A stretch of 27,954 nucleotides of DNA from Planctomycetes bacterium UBA1146 (GCA_002311345.1 DCAA01000002.1:3077-31030); one strand, 5' to 3'; positions 15,195 through 24,259 are shown, counted from the first letter of the stretch. A program made the numbers and translations. Notes: generated by a model not told the origin, from the letters alone.

Positions 15195-16451
15195 TCAGCG
15201 TCCGCTCGCGGCGCTGAAGATGCTCAGCAGGGGCAGGAACATGGCAATTACCATCGTTCCGACAATTCCTCCCATGATGCAGATCAGGAAGGGTTCGATC
15301 AGAGAGGTCAATTGCTTCACCGTTGCTCGAACTTCCTGATCGTAGAACTGCGCAACTTTCTCGAGCAATTGTTCCAGCGAACCCGAGCGTTCCCCGATGG
15401 TCACCATCCGGGTAACCATCGGCGGAAAACGGCCGCTGCGTGCAAGTGGCTTTCCGATGCTCTCTCCCTGGCGAACCGATTCGGCAGATTCGGCGATCGC
15501 ATCGGCGAAATGGACGTTTCCGGTGGTGGTTCCGACGATCTCCAGGGCACCGAGAATCGGAACCCCACTACGGATCAAGGTGGCAAATGTGGAACTGAAA
15601 CGCGAAAGGATCGTTTTCTGGATCAGTGGTCCAAAGACGGGAATTTTCAGTAGCACCCAGTCCCTCAACCGCTCTCCACGGACGGTACGAACCAGCGCTT
15701 TGTAGGCAAAGAAGGAGCCGATGATCCCGGCGATGATGAGATAAAAATTGGATATTGCGAAATCGCTCATCTTCATCACTATGACGGTGAGAGCAGGCAA
15801 CTCCGTCTTCATCTCGGTAAACATCTGCTCGAAACTGGGAAGAACGAAAACCAGCAAGCCCAGACTGATCACTCCGATGAGAATCAGACTCACGACCGGG
15901 TAAGTCATCGCTCCCTTGATCTCACCACGCAACTCTTCCGACTCTTCCATGTGAAGCGCCAGTCGATCGAGCACATCATCCAACTGACCACTGACTTCAC
16001 CAGCTCTGACCATATTGACGAAGATGTCGTCGAACACCCTCGGATGGCGAGCCAGGGTCGTCGAGAAATCCTTACCCTGACGCACCTCGGAAGCGATATC
16101 CCCAAGTACTGCCTTGAGCGCGGGATTTTCTGCCTGTTCCTCGATCACCTCGAGGCTTTCAACCAGCGGAATGCCTGACTGGAACATCGTTGCCAGTTGA
16201 CGAGCTACCGGAACCAACTCTTTACGAGTAACGCGTCCTCTGATCTTTTTTTCACCCTTGGAAGCCTTGATCCCGGGAAACTTGAACGGGAATAGACGAT
16301 TACGCACCTGTGATTTTCCTCCACGGATGGAGGTCACAGTGAGTCCTCTACGACGAAGCTCCTGAACCGCTTCCGATTCAGTTTCCGCTTCCAGGGTTCC
16401 TGTCACGGATTTTCCCTGCGGATTTCTTGATTTGTAATCATATTTCTTCAA
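15195..16451 (-). CDS. pilC: Type IV pilus inner-membrane platform protein PilC (GspF family)
   Basis: PilC forms the inner-membrane platform on which the PilB and PilT motors act. The 418 residues hold two GspF domains. The first (about 85-205) begins VARQLATMFQSGIPLVESLEVIEEQ and the second (about 290-410) has FSSTFATLIRSGVPILGALEIVG. Membrane segments lie at about 187-212, 235-255 and 388-412. The start is a TTG at 16451: it has GGAG six bases ahead, and the protein then begins KKYDYKSRNPQGK, exactly like the family. It lies 16 bases after pilB. The C-terminal FLPLLSIFSAASG is a typical end. Confidence 0.95.
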   Translation of the reverse strand: MKKYDYKSRNPQGKSVTGTLEAETESEAVQELRRRGLTVTSIRGGKSQVRNRLFPFKFPGIKASKGEKKIRGRVTRKELVPVARQLATMFQSGIPLVESLEVIEEQAENPALKAVLGDIASEVRQGKDFSTTLARHPRVFDDIFVNMVRAGEVSGQLDDVLDRLALHMEESEELRGEIKGAMTYPVVSLILIGVISLGLLVFVLPSFEQMFTEMKTELPALTVIVMKMSDFAISNFYLIIAGIIGSFFAYKALVRTVRGERLRDWVLLKIPVFGPLIQKTILSRFSSTFATLIRSGVPILGALEIVGTTTGNVHFADAIAESAESVRQGESIGKPLARSGRFPPMVTRMVTIGERSGSLEQLLEKVAQFYDQEVRATVKQLTSLIEPFLICIMGGIVGTMVIAMFLPLLSIFSAASGR

Positions 16452-16467
16452 AGCGTTCTCCCGTGCT

Positions 16468-18183
16468 CTAATCGCCTTGCGTCACGCGCAAAACTTCTTC
16501 CAGTGATGTCTTACCGCGAAGTACATTGAGAATTCCGGTTCGCCGTAACGTCACCATTCCATTTTTCACTGCTATTTCTCGGATTTCCGGAGCGGATGCT
16601 CCCTCCACCACAGATCTCCTGACCTCGTCCTCCATCAACATCGTTTCGAGTAAGGCGAAACGACCCCGATATCCATCCTGGCAGCGAGTACACCCGACCG
16701 GCTCCCAGAGTTTTGCTTCTTCTGCTTCTTCCGCAAGGAACCCCAGAGCCTCGAGCCTGCGCGCAGGAAGTGTGCCCACTTCTCGCTTACAGTCTTCACA
16801 AAGGCGTCGGCAAAGACGCTGGGCGGCAATGCACTGGATTGCCGACGAAACCAGGTACTCATCGATGCCCATATCCACGAGACGAGTCACGGTCGAAGGT
16901 GCGTCATTGGTATGTAGTGTTGAAAAAACCCGGTGACCAGTGAGAGAAGCCTTGATCGCGATTTCCGCAGTCTCGAGGTCTCGAATCTCTCCGATCATCA
17001 CAGTGTCTGGATCCTGTCTCAGGATCGATCTGAGGGCACGAGCGAAGGTCAGGCCCCTTTTTACATTGACGGGTACCTGTATCACTCCTTCGATCTGATA
17101 CTCGACTGGATCTTCCACCGTGGTGATATTCTCGGTGACAGAGAGAACTTCATTGACGCACGAGTAGAGGGAAGTCGACTTGCCACTACCGGTGGGCCCC
17201 GTGACCAGCAACATCCCGTAAGAGCGGGAGATCGCATCGCGGATGTCCTTGAGAGCCTTCTCCTCGAACCCGAGAGTATCGAGGCTCAACGCAAGTGCAC
17301 TGGAATCCAGGATCCTCAGTACCACTTTCTCGCCATGCACCGTTGGCAATGTCGAAACCCGGAAGTCGACCTGTCGTCCGTCGATCCGCAACTGGAACTT
17401 GCCATCTTGCGGAACCCTTCTCTCTGCGATGTCCAGGCCTGCCATGATCTTCAGTCGGCTGATGATGGAAGCTCTGAGTTTCGCAGGCGGTTGCTGAACT
17501 TCTCTGAGAACGCCGTCACAGCGGTAACGGATCCGTAATGAGCGATCCTGGGGTTCGACATGGATGTCGGAAGCCTTCTCACGAAGTGCCTGGTAGATGA
17601 CATGGTTGACAATCTTGACGACAGGAGACTCGTTTCCCTGGAAGGAGAGTTCCTGGATCCCATCTTCCTCTTCGCTGCTATCGCGAAGTTCAAGTTCAAG
17701 ATCTCCGTAGTCTTCGAGAACTTCCTCGATTTCCTTGCGACCATCTCCAAAGAGGCGATCTATCGCTTCCTCGATGCGGAAGTCACAGGCGAGAACCGGC
17801 TGTACATGACACCGGGTCACGTTGCGGATCTCGTCGAGTAATACGATGTCGTGAGGATCGGCAATGGCGACCGTCAGAACTCCCGCACTCTTTGCCACCG
17901 GAAGGACCCGACAGGAACGGGCAGTCTTCTCACGCAACTCCTCGCACGGATTCTCTTCGAGTTGGAGTCTGTCCAGATCTATCGGTGCAACTCCGGTTTC
18001 TGTCGCCAGAACACCGAGCAACTCGCACTCGTCAAGTGCCCCGCCTTCGACGAGAACCCGGGTCAATGACCCTTGCTCGCCGGCGCGTCCCATCGCATCG
18101 GCAATCAACTCGTCCTCAACCAGCCGATGCCGGGAAAGGATCTTACCGAGTCTTCGATTGAATCTGGTGACGACGTGTGACAT
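16468..18183 (-). CDS. pilB: Type IV pilus assembly ATPase PilB (GspE family)
   Basis: PilB hydrolyses ATP in the cytoplasm to extend pili. Residues 11-145 form an MshEN-type N-terminal domain (GKILSRHRLVEDELI and ELLGVLATETGVAPIDL), which in relatives can bind c-di-GMP. An acidic linker follows (150-180). The motor has KASDIHVEPQ (203-212), Walker A GPTGSGKST (329-337), TTVEDPVEY, Walker B TVMIGEIRD (394-402), and TGHRVFSTLHTNDAPS. A four-cysteine zinc motif, C462-x2-C465 and C498-x2-C501, is the PilB/GspE hallmark and separates it from PilT. The ATG lies two bases after the pilT stop. GspE of a type II system is the alternative, but pilT next door favours a pilus. Confidence 0.95.
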   Translation of the reverse strand: MSHVVTRFNRRLGKILSRHRLVEDELIADAMGRAGEQGSLTRVLVEGGALDECELLGVLATETGVAPIDLDRLQLEENPCEELREKTARSCRVLPVAKSAGVLTVAIADPHDIVLLDEIRNVTRCHVQPVLACDFRIEEAIDRLFGDGRKEIEEVLEDYGDLELELRDSSEEEDGIQELSFQGNESPVVKIVNHVIYQALREKASDIHVEPQDRSLRIRYRCDGVLREVQQPPAKLRASIISRLKIMAGLDIAERRVPQDGKFQLRIDGRQVDFRVSTLPTVHGEKVVLRILDSSALALSLDTLGFEEKALKDIRDAISRSYGMLLVTGPTGSGKSTSLYSCVNEVLSVTENITTVEDPVEYQIEGVIQVPVNVKRGLTFARALRSILRQDPDTVMIGEIRDLETAEIAIKASLTGHRVFSTLHTNDAPSTVTRLVDMGIDEYLVSSAIQCIAAQRLCRRLCEDCKREVGTLPARRLEALGFLAEEAEEAKLWEPVGCTRCQDGYRGRFALLETMLMEDEVRRSVVEGASAPEIREIAVKNGMVTLRRTGILNVLRGKTSLEEVLRVTQGD

Positions 18184-18185
18184 GT

Positions 18186-19253
18186 TCAGGACTGCCGCTG
18201 GAAAATTCTTTTGAGTTCATCGGAATCGGTGGCGCGCGAGATCGCTTCTTCGTATGTGATCTGTCTCGTACGGTAGAGTTCGTACAAGGACTGGTTCATC
18301 GTCCTCATCCCCAGGTTGCCACCGGTCTGGATCGCCGAGGGGATCTGATGAACCTTGTTGTCCCTGATCAGTGCTCGTATTGCAGGTGTCGCCAGTAGTA
18401 TTTCACAGCCAAGAACTCGCCCGCGACCATCGGCCCGGGTCACAAGTTGCTGGCACAAGATCCCCTCCAGAACGAATGAAAGTTGTGTACGGATCTGTTG
18501 TTGTTGAAAAGGAGGGAACACATCGATCATCCGGTTCAGACTCTGTACCGCATCATTGGTGTGTAGGGTTCCAAAGGTCAGATGACCGGTCTCCGCGATC
18601 GTCAAAGCAGCAGAAATGCTATCAAGATCTCTCAGTTCGCCAACCATGATCACATCTGGATCCTGTCGAAGAACTCGGCGTAAGGCACTCGAGAAACTGG
18701 GTGTGTCGTTCTCTACCTCGCGTTGTGTCACGCGGCAATTTTTGTTTCTATGGACGAACTCGATCGGATCCTCGATGGTCACGATATGATCGTTTCGACT
18801 CTGGTTGATGCTGTCGATCATCGAGGCGAGGGTCGTCGATTTCCCACTACCAGTGGCACCTGTGATGAGTACCAGACCCTTCTTCTTCAAGCACAGCCCC
18901 TCGCAAACATCCTGCGGAAGTCCCAAACTTCCCATCTCCGGGATCTTGTTCGGGATCACCCTCAGAACTGCCCCTACCGACCCTCGCTGGAAGAAAACAT
19001 TGGTACGGAAACGACCGAGACCGCTGATTCCGAACGCCATGTCCAGTTCCTGCTCCTTCTCGAACTTGCGAACCTGTTCGTTGTCCAGAATCGAATAGAC
19101 GATCTTTCTGACCTCATCCGAGTCGAGACTCGAATCGCCAGCGGCGACGAGACGACCGTGAATGCGGATCATCGGCGGGGTGCCTGCACCCAGGTGAAGA
19201 TCGGAGCCATCACGCTCCACGAGTTGCTGAACAAGATCTTCGATGGTGACCAA
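18186..19253 (-). CDS. pilT: Type IV pilus retraction ATPase PilT
   Basis: PilT is the hexameric motor that retracts pili in twitching and DNA uptake. The 355 residues begin VTIEDLVQQLVERDGSDLHLGAGTPPMIR. Walker A GATGSGKST is at 132-140, TIEDPIEFVH near 160, Walker B VIMVGELRD at 201-209, and GHLTFGTLHTNDA follows. AIRALIRDNKVHQI near the C-terminus is the AIRNLIRE-type motif needed for retraction and marks PilT. No zinc cysteines are present. The frame opens at a TTG at 19277, but the TTG at 19253 has AGGAG six bases ahead and fits the family start, so I choose it. It is the first gene of the pilT-pilB-pilC-pilS-pilR run. Confidence 0.95.
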   Translation of the reverse strand: MVTIEDLVQQLVERDGSDLHLGAGTPPMIRIHGRLVAAGDSSLDSDEVRKIVYSILDNEQVRKFEKEQELDMAFGISGLGRFRTNVFFQRGSVGAVLRVIPNKIPEMGSLGLPQDVCEGLCLKKKGLVLITGATGSGKSTTLASMIDSINQSRNDHIVTIEDPIEFVHRNKNCRVTQREVENDTPSFSSALRRVLRQDPDVIMVGELRDLDSISAALTIAETGHLTFGTLHTNDAVQSLNRMIDVFPPFQQQQIRTQLSFVLEGILCQQLVTRADGRGRVLGCEILLATPAIRALIRDNKVHQIPSAIQTGGNLGMRTMNQSLYELYRTRQITYEEAISRATDSDELKRIFQRQS

Positions 19254-19559
19254 TTGAGTCTCCTTGCCTCGCCGCAATACCGCTTCCCATCTGGCGGAAA
19301 GTGGAATTGACGGAATTCAGGGGTGTACCTCGAAGAGTAGCATCCAGACGCCGTTTCAGGCCAAGAGGGGTGCCAGGCCAATATGGCGCTCAACTGCCAG
19401 AATCGGGCAGGATCGTGCAGATAAAGCGGATTGTCGATCCGCGCCGGGAGCGCCTCCGGGGCGCTTCCCGTGTCCGGGTGTGCCGACGCTTTTTCGACCG
19501 GAAATCAGTGCGACGACTGGACGCCCCGATCGGTTCAACGCGCCAACCCTGGCATGGCA
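19254..19559 (-). other. Promoter-bearing gap upstream of pilT
   Basis: This gap must hold the pil operon promoter. On the minus strand TGGCACCCCTCTTGG (19375-19361) has a perfect sigma-54 -24 half and a -12 half reading TTGG instead of TTGC. It lies about 110 bases before pilT. A bulged hairpin GGGAGCGCC/GGCGCTTCCC lies near 19444-19469. I see no clear sigma-70 promoter and no gene. Confidence 0.35.
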
Positions 19560-19596
19560 AAGAGGGGTGGCGGAACCGATGCCCGCCACCCCTCTT
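19560..19596 (-). terminator. Hairpin terminator after the OmpA-type lipoprotein gene
   Basis: A 14-pair perfect stem (AAGAGGGGTGGCGG against CCGCCACCCCTCTT) with a nine-base loop lies 43 bases past the lipoprotein stop. On the minus strand only three T follow, so release may be partial and some readthrough into pilT is possible. Confidence 0.6.
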
Positions 19597-19638
19597 CAAC
19601 TCGCGCCGGGGCCAGCAAAGCCCCGCCGTGCAAGTGCT

Positions 19639-20376
19639 CTAACGATAGACGATGACCTCTACTCGCCGATTCTGACCCCGTCCCTGCTTGGTGGTGTTGT
19701 CTGCCACCGGACGCTGGGATCCATAACCTACCGCTTCGATCTTCACAGCAGTGGAGGCTCCGGCATCGAGCAGAGCTCTCAGTACCGCACAGGCTCGGAT
19801 GGAACTGAGTTCCCAGTTCGAGGCCCAGCGTGTTTTCGTTTTTTTGACCGGAGTCGAGTCGGTATGTCCCTCGACACGGATGTCGCTACCGGTGAATTCA
19901 GTGCTCAGAACCGTGGCGAGTTTCTCCAGAGCCTCTTTCCCCCGTCGTGTGATATCGGCACTGCCCGAACTGAACAGGACTTGCTGCTCAACGGTGATTC
20001 TCACACTACCATCCTCGACCGTGGCCGTGAGTCCATCGATCCCCGCGAAACTACCGAGATCAGGCTCCCCTACCTCCTCGATGATCGCCGTAACTGGAGT
20101 CGGTCGAGACAGAAGAAGGTCGTTTTTAGCGACAAGCGCGGCATTTTTTGCACTGAGGTCAGCCATTTGCTTCTGAATGCCGATCAACTCCTTAACCGTC
20201 TCCGCCAGTTGACGTTCACTTGTCGACAGCTGGAACTCGAGACGATCTCTATCCTCCTCGGCCTCTCGCAACATGGTCTGATTGTAAGAAAGTTCTCGTT
20301 CGAGGCTCGTGGTCTGACAACCGGCAAGGATCGAAGCCAAGAACCCCAGCAATATAAAGCGTGATAACGATGACAT
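19639..20376 (-). CDS. OmpA/Pal-type peptidoglycan-binding lipoprotein
   Basis: This 245-residue envelope protein is probably anchored to a membrane by lipid. The signal peptide ends in the lipobox ILAGC, with C20 as the lipidated residue. Residues 25-82 are a coiled coil rich in Glu, Arg and Leu. Residues 118-245 are an OmpA C-terminal domain: VLFSSGSADITRRGKEALEKLA, the diaminopimelate-contacting VEGHTDSTPV, LSSIRACAVLRALLDAG, and GYGSQRPVADNTT...NRRVEVIV. A GTG three codons earlier has no room for a ribosome site. The ATG at 20376 has GGGGGAG eight bases ahead. It lies between prepilin peptidase and pilT and may help anchor the pilus machine to the wall, though that link is only positional. 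Confidence 0.88.
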   Translation of the reverse strand: MSSLSRFILLGFLASILAGCQTTSLERELSYNQTMLREAEEDRDRLEFQLSTSERQLAETVKELIGIQKQMADLSAKNAALVAKNDLLLSRPTPVTAIIEEVGEPDLGSFAGIDGLTATVEDGSVRITVEQQVLFSSGSADITRRGKEALEKLATVLSTEFTGSDIRVEGHTDSTPVKKTKTRWASNWELSSIRACAVLRALLDAGASTAVKIEAVGYGSQRPVADNTTKQGRGQNRRVEVIVYR

Positions 20377-20541
20377 CCTGATCACTCCCCCTTCAGCGGT
20401 AGGCCGTATCCGGTGGTACCCCAGGCCAAATCAGGGAACCTGCGGGCAATCAACGGCATCTGGGGCGCAGGATAACCCTGCTTCGAGTGCCTGGATAGCG
20501 CCTTTAAAAGGTTGGGGAAAACGCAATCCCCCGTCGCCCGA

Positions 20542-21648
20542 TCACCCCTGAAGCAACCCGAGATACCTCTCCCAGATCCACAGCAACTCCGGTCGCCCCA
20601 GTACCATCGATATGGCACCAGCAGACAGGAACGGACCGAAGGGAATGTAACTCGCGCCCCGGCGCAGCCGCATCCAGATCCCCACGATCGATCCCAACAA
20701 ACACGCAAGGAGGAAAGCGAACAGGATCGGTATCGGACCCAGCGTCGCTCCCAGCAAACCCATCCACTTGACATCCCCGAAGCCCATGGCGGGCTTGCGA
20801 AAGACAATCGAGCCGATTTTCCCGACTCCCCAGATGACACCAGCACCGGTTCCGGCGCCGATCAAACTGGATTGGATTCTCGCAAGGGGAAAGGATCCCG
20901 CGGCTCCGGAACCAAACAAATAGGCTGCGGCCAAAATCCCGATGAGAGCTCCGAGCAAGTAAAAGAGATAAGATTCCGCTACGGTTCTGCGGTGACCTTC
21001 CCAATTTGGTATCCAGCGCTGGAATCCACCTCCCAGTACCACTGCGCCGATCAGCAGCGACAAAGCCAGCGGCAGACCACCACCGCAAGCATCGACGAGG
21101 GTCATCCTCTCGAGAGTTTCCACCACCGGAAGAACAGGATTCCACGGCGACACGAGCAGCACCGTAGCAGTCGCCGGAATCGAGATGCTATCGGGAATGA
21201 TCTTGTGATCGATGTCGATCCCACTGACCACAATGAGGATCGATACCCACCCCCACACCCCTATTAACAGCAGAATTTGTGCGAGTTCGACCTGCCCGGG
21301 CACGAGCGGATCGGCGCCGAGGATCTCGCCACCAAAACGATAGGCTACCAGCAGAAACAGAGCCGCACTGAGAGATTCTACCAGTGGATAGCGCAGCGAG
21401 ATCGGTTCGGAGCAATCTCTACAACGACCTCGTAACCACAACCATGCCAGCACCGGGACGTTATCGAAGAAGCGTACGGCGGACTTGCACGAGGGACAGA
21501 AAGAACCACGAGGACTGGTGACCTGCAAACCCTCGATGGGAATACGGTAAATACACACGTTGAGAAAGGAACCCACGACAGCACCGAGGACACCGGATAG
21601 ACCCCACAAGATTGGTTCCAGATCATCGATCGGAATCCCCATCATCAT
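20542..21648 (-). CDS. pilD: Prepilin peptidase / N-methyltransferase PilD (A24 family), with large insertion
   Basis: PilD cuts the leader of type IV pilins at the inner membrane and methylates the new N-terminus. Residues 16-50 carry GAVVGSFLNVCIYRIP. The zinc motif is CPSC (51-54) and CRDC (76-79), which goes with the methylase part. The aspartyl protease residues sit in GIDIDHKIIPD (143-153) and in GFGD (289-292, motif GxGD). At 368 residues it is about 80-100 longer than usual. The extra length lies between the two aspartates (about 165-285) and contains a loop plus further hydrophobic segments. The start is the first of three ATGs, sharing a base with the aroK stop (TAATG), with AGGAGG seven bases ahead. 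Confidence 0.93.
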   Translation of the reverse strand: MMMGIPIDDLEPILWGLSGVLGAVVGSFLNVCIYRIPIEGLQVTSPRGSFCPSCKSAVRFFDNVPVLAWLWLRGRCRDCSEPISLRYPLVESLSAALFLLVAYRFGGEILGADPLVPGQVELAQILLLIGVWGWVSILIVVSGIDIDHKIIPDSISIPATATVLLVSPWNPVLPVVETLERMTLVDACGGGLPLALSLLIGAVVLGGGFQRWIPNWEGHRRTVAESYLFYLLGALIGILAAAYLFGSGAAGSFPLARIQSSLIGAGTGAGVIWGVGKIGSIVFRKPAMGFGDVKWMGLLGATLGPIPILFAFLLACLLGSIVGIWMRLRRGASYIPFGPFLSAGAISMVLGRPELLWIWERYLGLLQG

Positions 21649-22181
21649 TAACGATCCTCCTCGAGCCGACTCAGGATAACATCGACGACGGAAGAAGGAG
21701 CAATTCCCAGGGTATCTATGGGGTCTCCTGCCAGTGCCAGGTAGTACGGTTCGCGGATAATTCTCAGACGGGCCATGACGAGTTCTCCACCGTCTTCGTG
21801 GCACAACAGGGGTCTGGTGGAGGGATCACAACGGCTTATCAGCACCTTATCAGTAGCATCGAGCCAGATGCACTTCCAGCGCTCGAGGATCTCTCGAACA
21901 TAGGGGATCTCCACAACTCCTCCGCCGGTGGACACCACCAGCGACATGCGACCGACTTTTCGAGCCTGGTCGCCCTCCAGAGTCGCCATGAAAAGGGCCT
22001 CCGCGGCTCGGTAAGCCGGGAGGCCTTTTTGCTCGATCCAGTTGACGGCATGCCAGCCCGACAATTCCTCGATAGAACGGTCAGTATCGATGTACCTGGC
22101 CTTGAGCCTGCTGGCCAGCAGTTCTCCCACCGTGCTCTTACCGCTCCCGGGGAGTCCGATGAGCGCGATGCGATCGATCAC
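21648..22181 (-). CDS. aroK: Shikimate kinase
   Basis: AroK phosphorylates shikimate on the way to chorismate and aromatic amino acids. The 177 residues match the usual length. Walker A is GLPGSGKST (9-17), shikimate contacts are D34 in YIDTDR, R58 in YRAAE, and GGG at 86-88 in STGGG. The lid has R123 in TRPLL, and R143 in RIIREPYY contacts substrate. The frame is open far upstream inside the PDZ gene, but the GTG at 22181 gives the normal family start and lies eight bases after the PDZ gene stop. Its ribosome site is poor, suggesting translational coupling. It overlaps pilD by one base. Confidence 0.92.
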   Translation of the reverse strand: MIDRIALIGLPGSGKSTVGELLASRLKARYIDTDRSIEELSGWHAVNWIEQKGLPAYRAAEALFMATLEGDQARKVGRMSLVVSTGGGVVEIPYVREILERWKCIWLDATDKVLISRCDPSTRPLLCHEDGGELVMARLRIIREPYYLALAGDPIDTLGIAPSSVVDVILSRLEEDR

Positions 22182-22189
22182 AGTGCGTT

Positions 22190-24166
22190 CTACTGGCGCT
22201 GCAGGGGAATCGAGACCTGGATGATCTCGAGATCCCTGCGGATCGTCATCTGGATCTCCAACAGCCCCGAGAACTGCAGCGCATCCTGGATGTCCTCGAT
22301 GGAACGCACTTCCATGTCGCAAATCCGGATGATCCAGTCACCTCGTAGCAGTCCCGCCTCATGAGCGGGCGAACCCACGTGGATCTCGGTCAGCAAAATG
22401 CCAATAGCGTTTTGTTCAACCTCGATTCCGAGTACTGGTGGCTCGCTGGCGCCATCGAACTTCATTTCCGGAATCTGTTGTGGCTGCGAGTTATCGTTGC
22501 GATGGGCGATCAGGGTCAACGGATCATTTCCGCGCAGAACGTCCATCGACACAGGGGCTCCCGCCATCGTTTGCGAGAGTACCTCTCCGATCTGTTCGAG
22601 AGAGCCGATCGGCACGTCCTCGACCCGGATGATGCGGTCGCCGATGTGGGCACCTGCGGAGCCAGCTCCACTGCCCGGAAGAATTTCATCGATGTAGGCG
22701 CCATCGGCATCCCAGGCGACGATGATCCCCAGTTTGCCATTTCCACTCGGCTTCGGAGGCTCGAATCGAGCCGAACTCGCGACCGGGCGCGCAATATTCT
22801 CATCACCCTCGATGACCCGTGATTGACCCTCTGTGGTCGGGAACTTGCCCAGAACCCCTTCTGTCTCGTGGGGCTGTCCGGCACGGGCATATCGCACCTC
22901 TATCGCCTCTCCAACGCTCCTGCGCGCCAGCGCTTCGCGCAGAACATCGATACTGGTGATTATTTTTCCGGCCACCGCAACCAGCAGGTCTCCTTCACGA
23001 AGCCCCATCTTGTCGGCGCAACTGCCTTCAATCACCTCACTCACCACCACCGAATCGCCTCGCTCGACAGGAACGATGCCGAGGAAGCCACGGCTATCTC
23101 CTTGACCTCCGGAACGATCTCCACCGGATGTCCTCGGTGCTTCAACAGAAACCGCCGCAAGATCACCGCCACCGAATCGAACCACACTCACCCACGATGC
23201 TCCGCCACGAATGAAAGAGATCGTCTGCTGGGTACCCGGAACCGTCGTCTGCAACACATCACGCAGCCCGTCGATGGTTCGCACCCTGGCGTCTCCGACA
23301 GCGGTGATGACATCGCCGACGAGGATTCCTGCAACATCGGCGTTGGAACCGGACTCGACACTGGTGACTTGCAATCCAAAGTCATCGGCTTGCAATACGT
23401 TGACACCGAGTGTGATTCCAGGCTTCATACGCGGCACCGGTTCCTGCGCCACCGGCGTCGGTTCCTGGAGCGGAATTGCCGGAATCGTTACGGGATCCTG
23501 CGCTGTCTCGACGGCTTCCCTACGAGCCTTGAGAACTCCCCTTCCCGTGACCTTGAGTACCCCCCCGGAGCCGGATCGCGCCCAGCCAGCGGTCACTCCA
23601 TCGCCGACCTTCTTGGCGGTCAGAATCGCCACCAGATGGTCGTACGAAGCACCCTGACCATCGACCTCGAAGATCGCATCGCCTGGCTTCAGGCCCATCT
23701 CAGAGGCAGTACTCCCCTCCTCGACACTATCCACGATCACCGAGCTGGAGGCCTCGACCTCCAGTTGACTGGCCTGATTCGCCCCGATCTCGACGATGGT
23801 AATTCCCAGGTAGCCTCGTGCCACCGGGACTGCCTCCTGGGAGGATACAGCAGCCGTCAGTTGCTCCTCGAGATCCGCAACCTTGGCTGTCGCAACGGAG
23901 ACAACTCCCTCGAGACGCGCATTCTCTGTCTCGAGTTCATGAATCCTGGCCCTGGCAAGTTTCAGTTCCTCACGAGGTCCTCGCTGAGCTAGTTGCAATT
24001 CATCACGAAACTGGATTCGCATCTTTTCCAGTTCGGCATTGAAGCGTGCTTCGATCTCCTTGAGATCGTCGTCGAGTACAACAGGATCAGCGGCAACCGC
24101 CGACGTCGAGATGATGCCCACGAACATGATCATGAGCAGGGTAAAGACCCAGGTGTTGGATTTCAT
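22190..24166 (-). CDS. Periplasmic protein with coiled coil and five PDZ domains
   Basis: This 658-residue exported protein has no catalytic domain that I can see. A signal peptide covers 1-25 (WVFTLLMIMFVGIISTSAVAA). Residues 32-110 form a charged coiled coil. Five PDZ domains follow at about 118-208, 250-332, 360-441, 477-557 and 577-655. Each opens with a carboxylate-binding loop such as YLGI, TLGV, FLGI, LGII or LGIE, and has a GDxI/GDLL turn later. HtrA proteases have one or two PDZ domains, and no Ser protease motif is present. It is therefore likely a scaffold binding C-termini of envelope proteins. A GTG at 24175 has GGAGG eight bases ahead and would add three residues. It heads a run with aroK and pilD. 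Confidence 0.85.
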   Translation of the reverse strand: MKSNTWVFTLLMIMFVGIISTSAVAADPVVLDDDLKEIEARFNAELEKMRIQFRDELQLAQRGPREELKLARARIHELETENARLEGVVSVATAKVADLEEQLTAAVSSQEAVPVARGYLGITIVEIGANQASQLEVEASSSVIVDSVEEGSTASEMGLKPGDAIFEVDGQGASYDHLVAILTAKKVGDGVTAGWARSGSGGVLKVTGRGVLKARREAVETAQDPVTIPAIPLQEPTPVAQEPVPRMKPGITLGVNVLQADDFGLQVTSVESGSNADVAGILVGDVITAVGDARVRTIDGLRDVLQTTVPGTQQTISFIRGGASWVSVVRFGGGDLAAVSVEAPRTSGGDRSGGQGDSRGFLGIVPVERGDSVVVSEVIEGSCADKMGLREGDLLVAVAGKIITSIDVLREALARRSVGEAIEVRYARAGQPHETEGVLGKFPTTEGQSRVIEGDENIARPVASSARFEPPKPSGNGKLGIIVAWDADGAYIDEILPGSGAGSAGAHIGDRIIRVEDVPIGSLEQIGEVLSQTMAGAPVSMDVLRGNDPLTLIAHRNDNSQPQQIPEMKFDGASEPPVLGIEVEQNAIGILLTEIHVGSPAHEAGLLRGDWIIRICDMEVRSIEDIQDALQFSGLLEIQMTIRRDLEIIQVSIPLQRQ

Positions 24167-24259
24167 CGCTGTCACTTTCCTTCCCTCCATACAGGAGTTC
24201 CCTATTTTTTCGGTGTTCCAGGGACCGCGGATCGAATTCACCCCCAGGATGAGCGACCT

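Noticed and set aside
16468..18183. Type II secretion GspE rather than PilB
   Set aside because: pilT is directly adjacent and PilS/PilR follow. No gspD, gspC or pseudopilin genes are nearby.
20382..20459. 26-codon minus-strand ORF (ends WGTTGYGLPLKGE) ending at the OmpA-type gene ribosome site
   Set aside because: No Shine-Dalgarno; it lies in the tail of a frame that is open antiparallel or out of frame with pilD. It could be a coupling peptide, but support is too thin.
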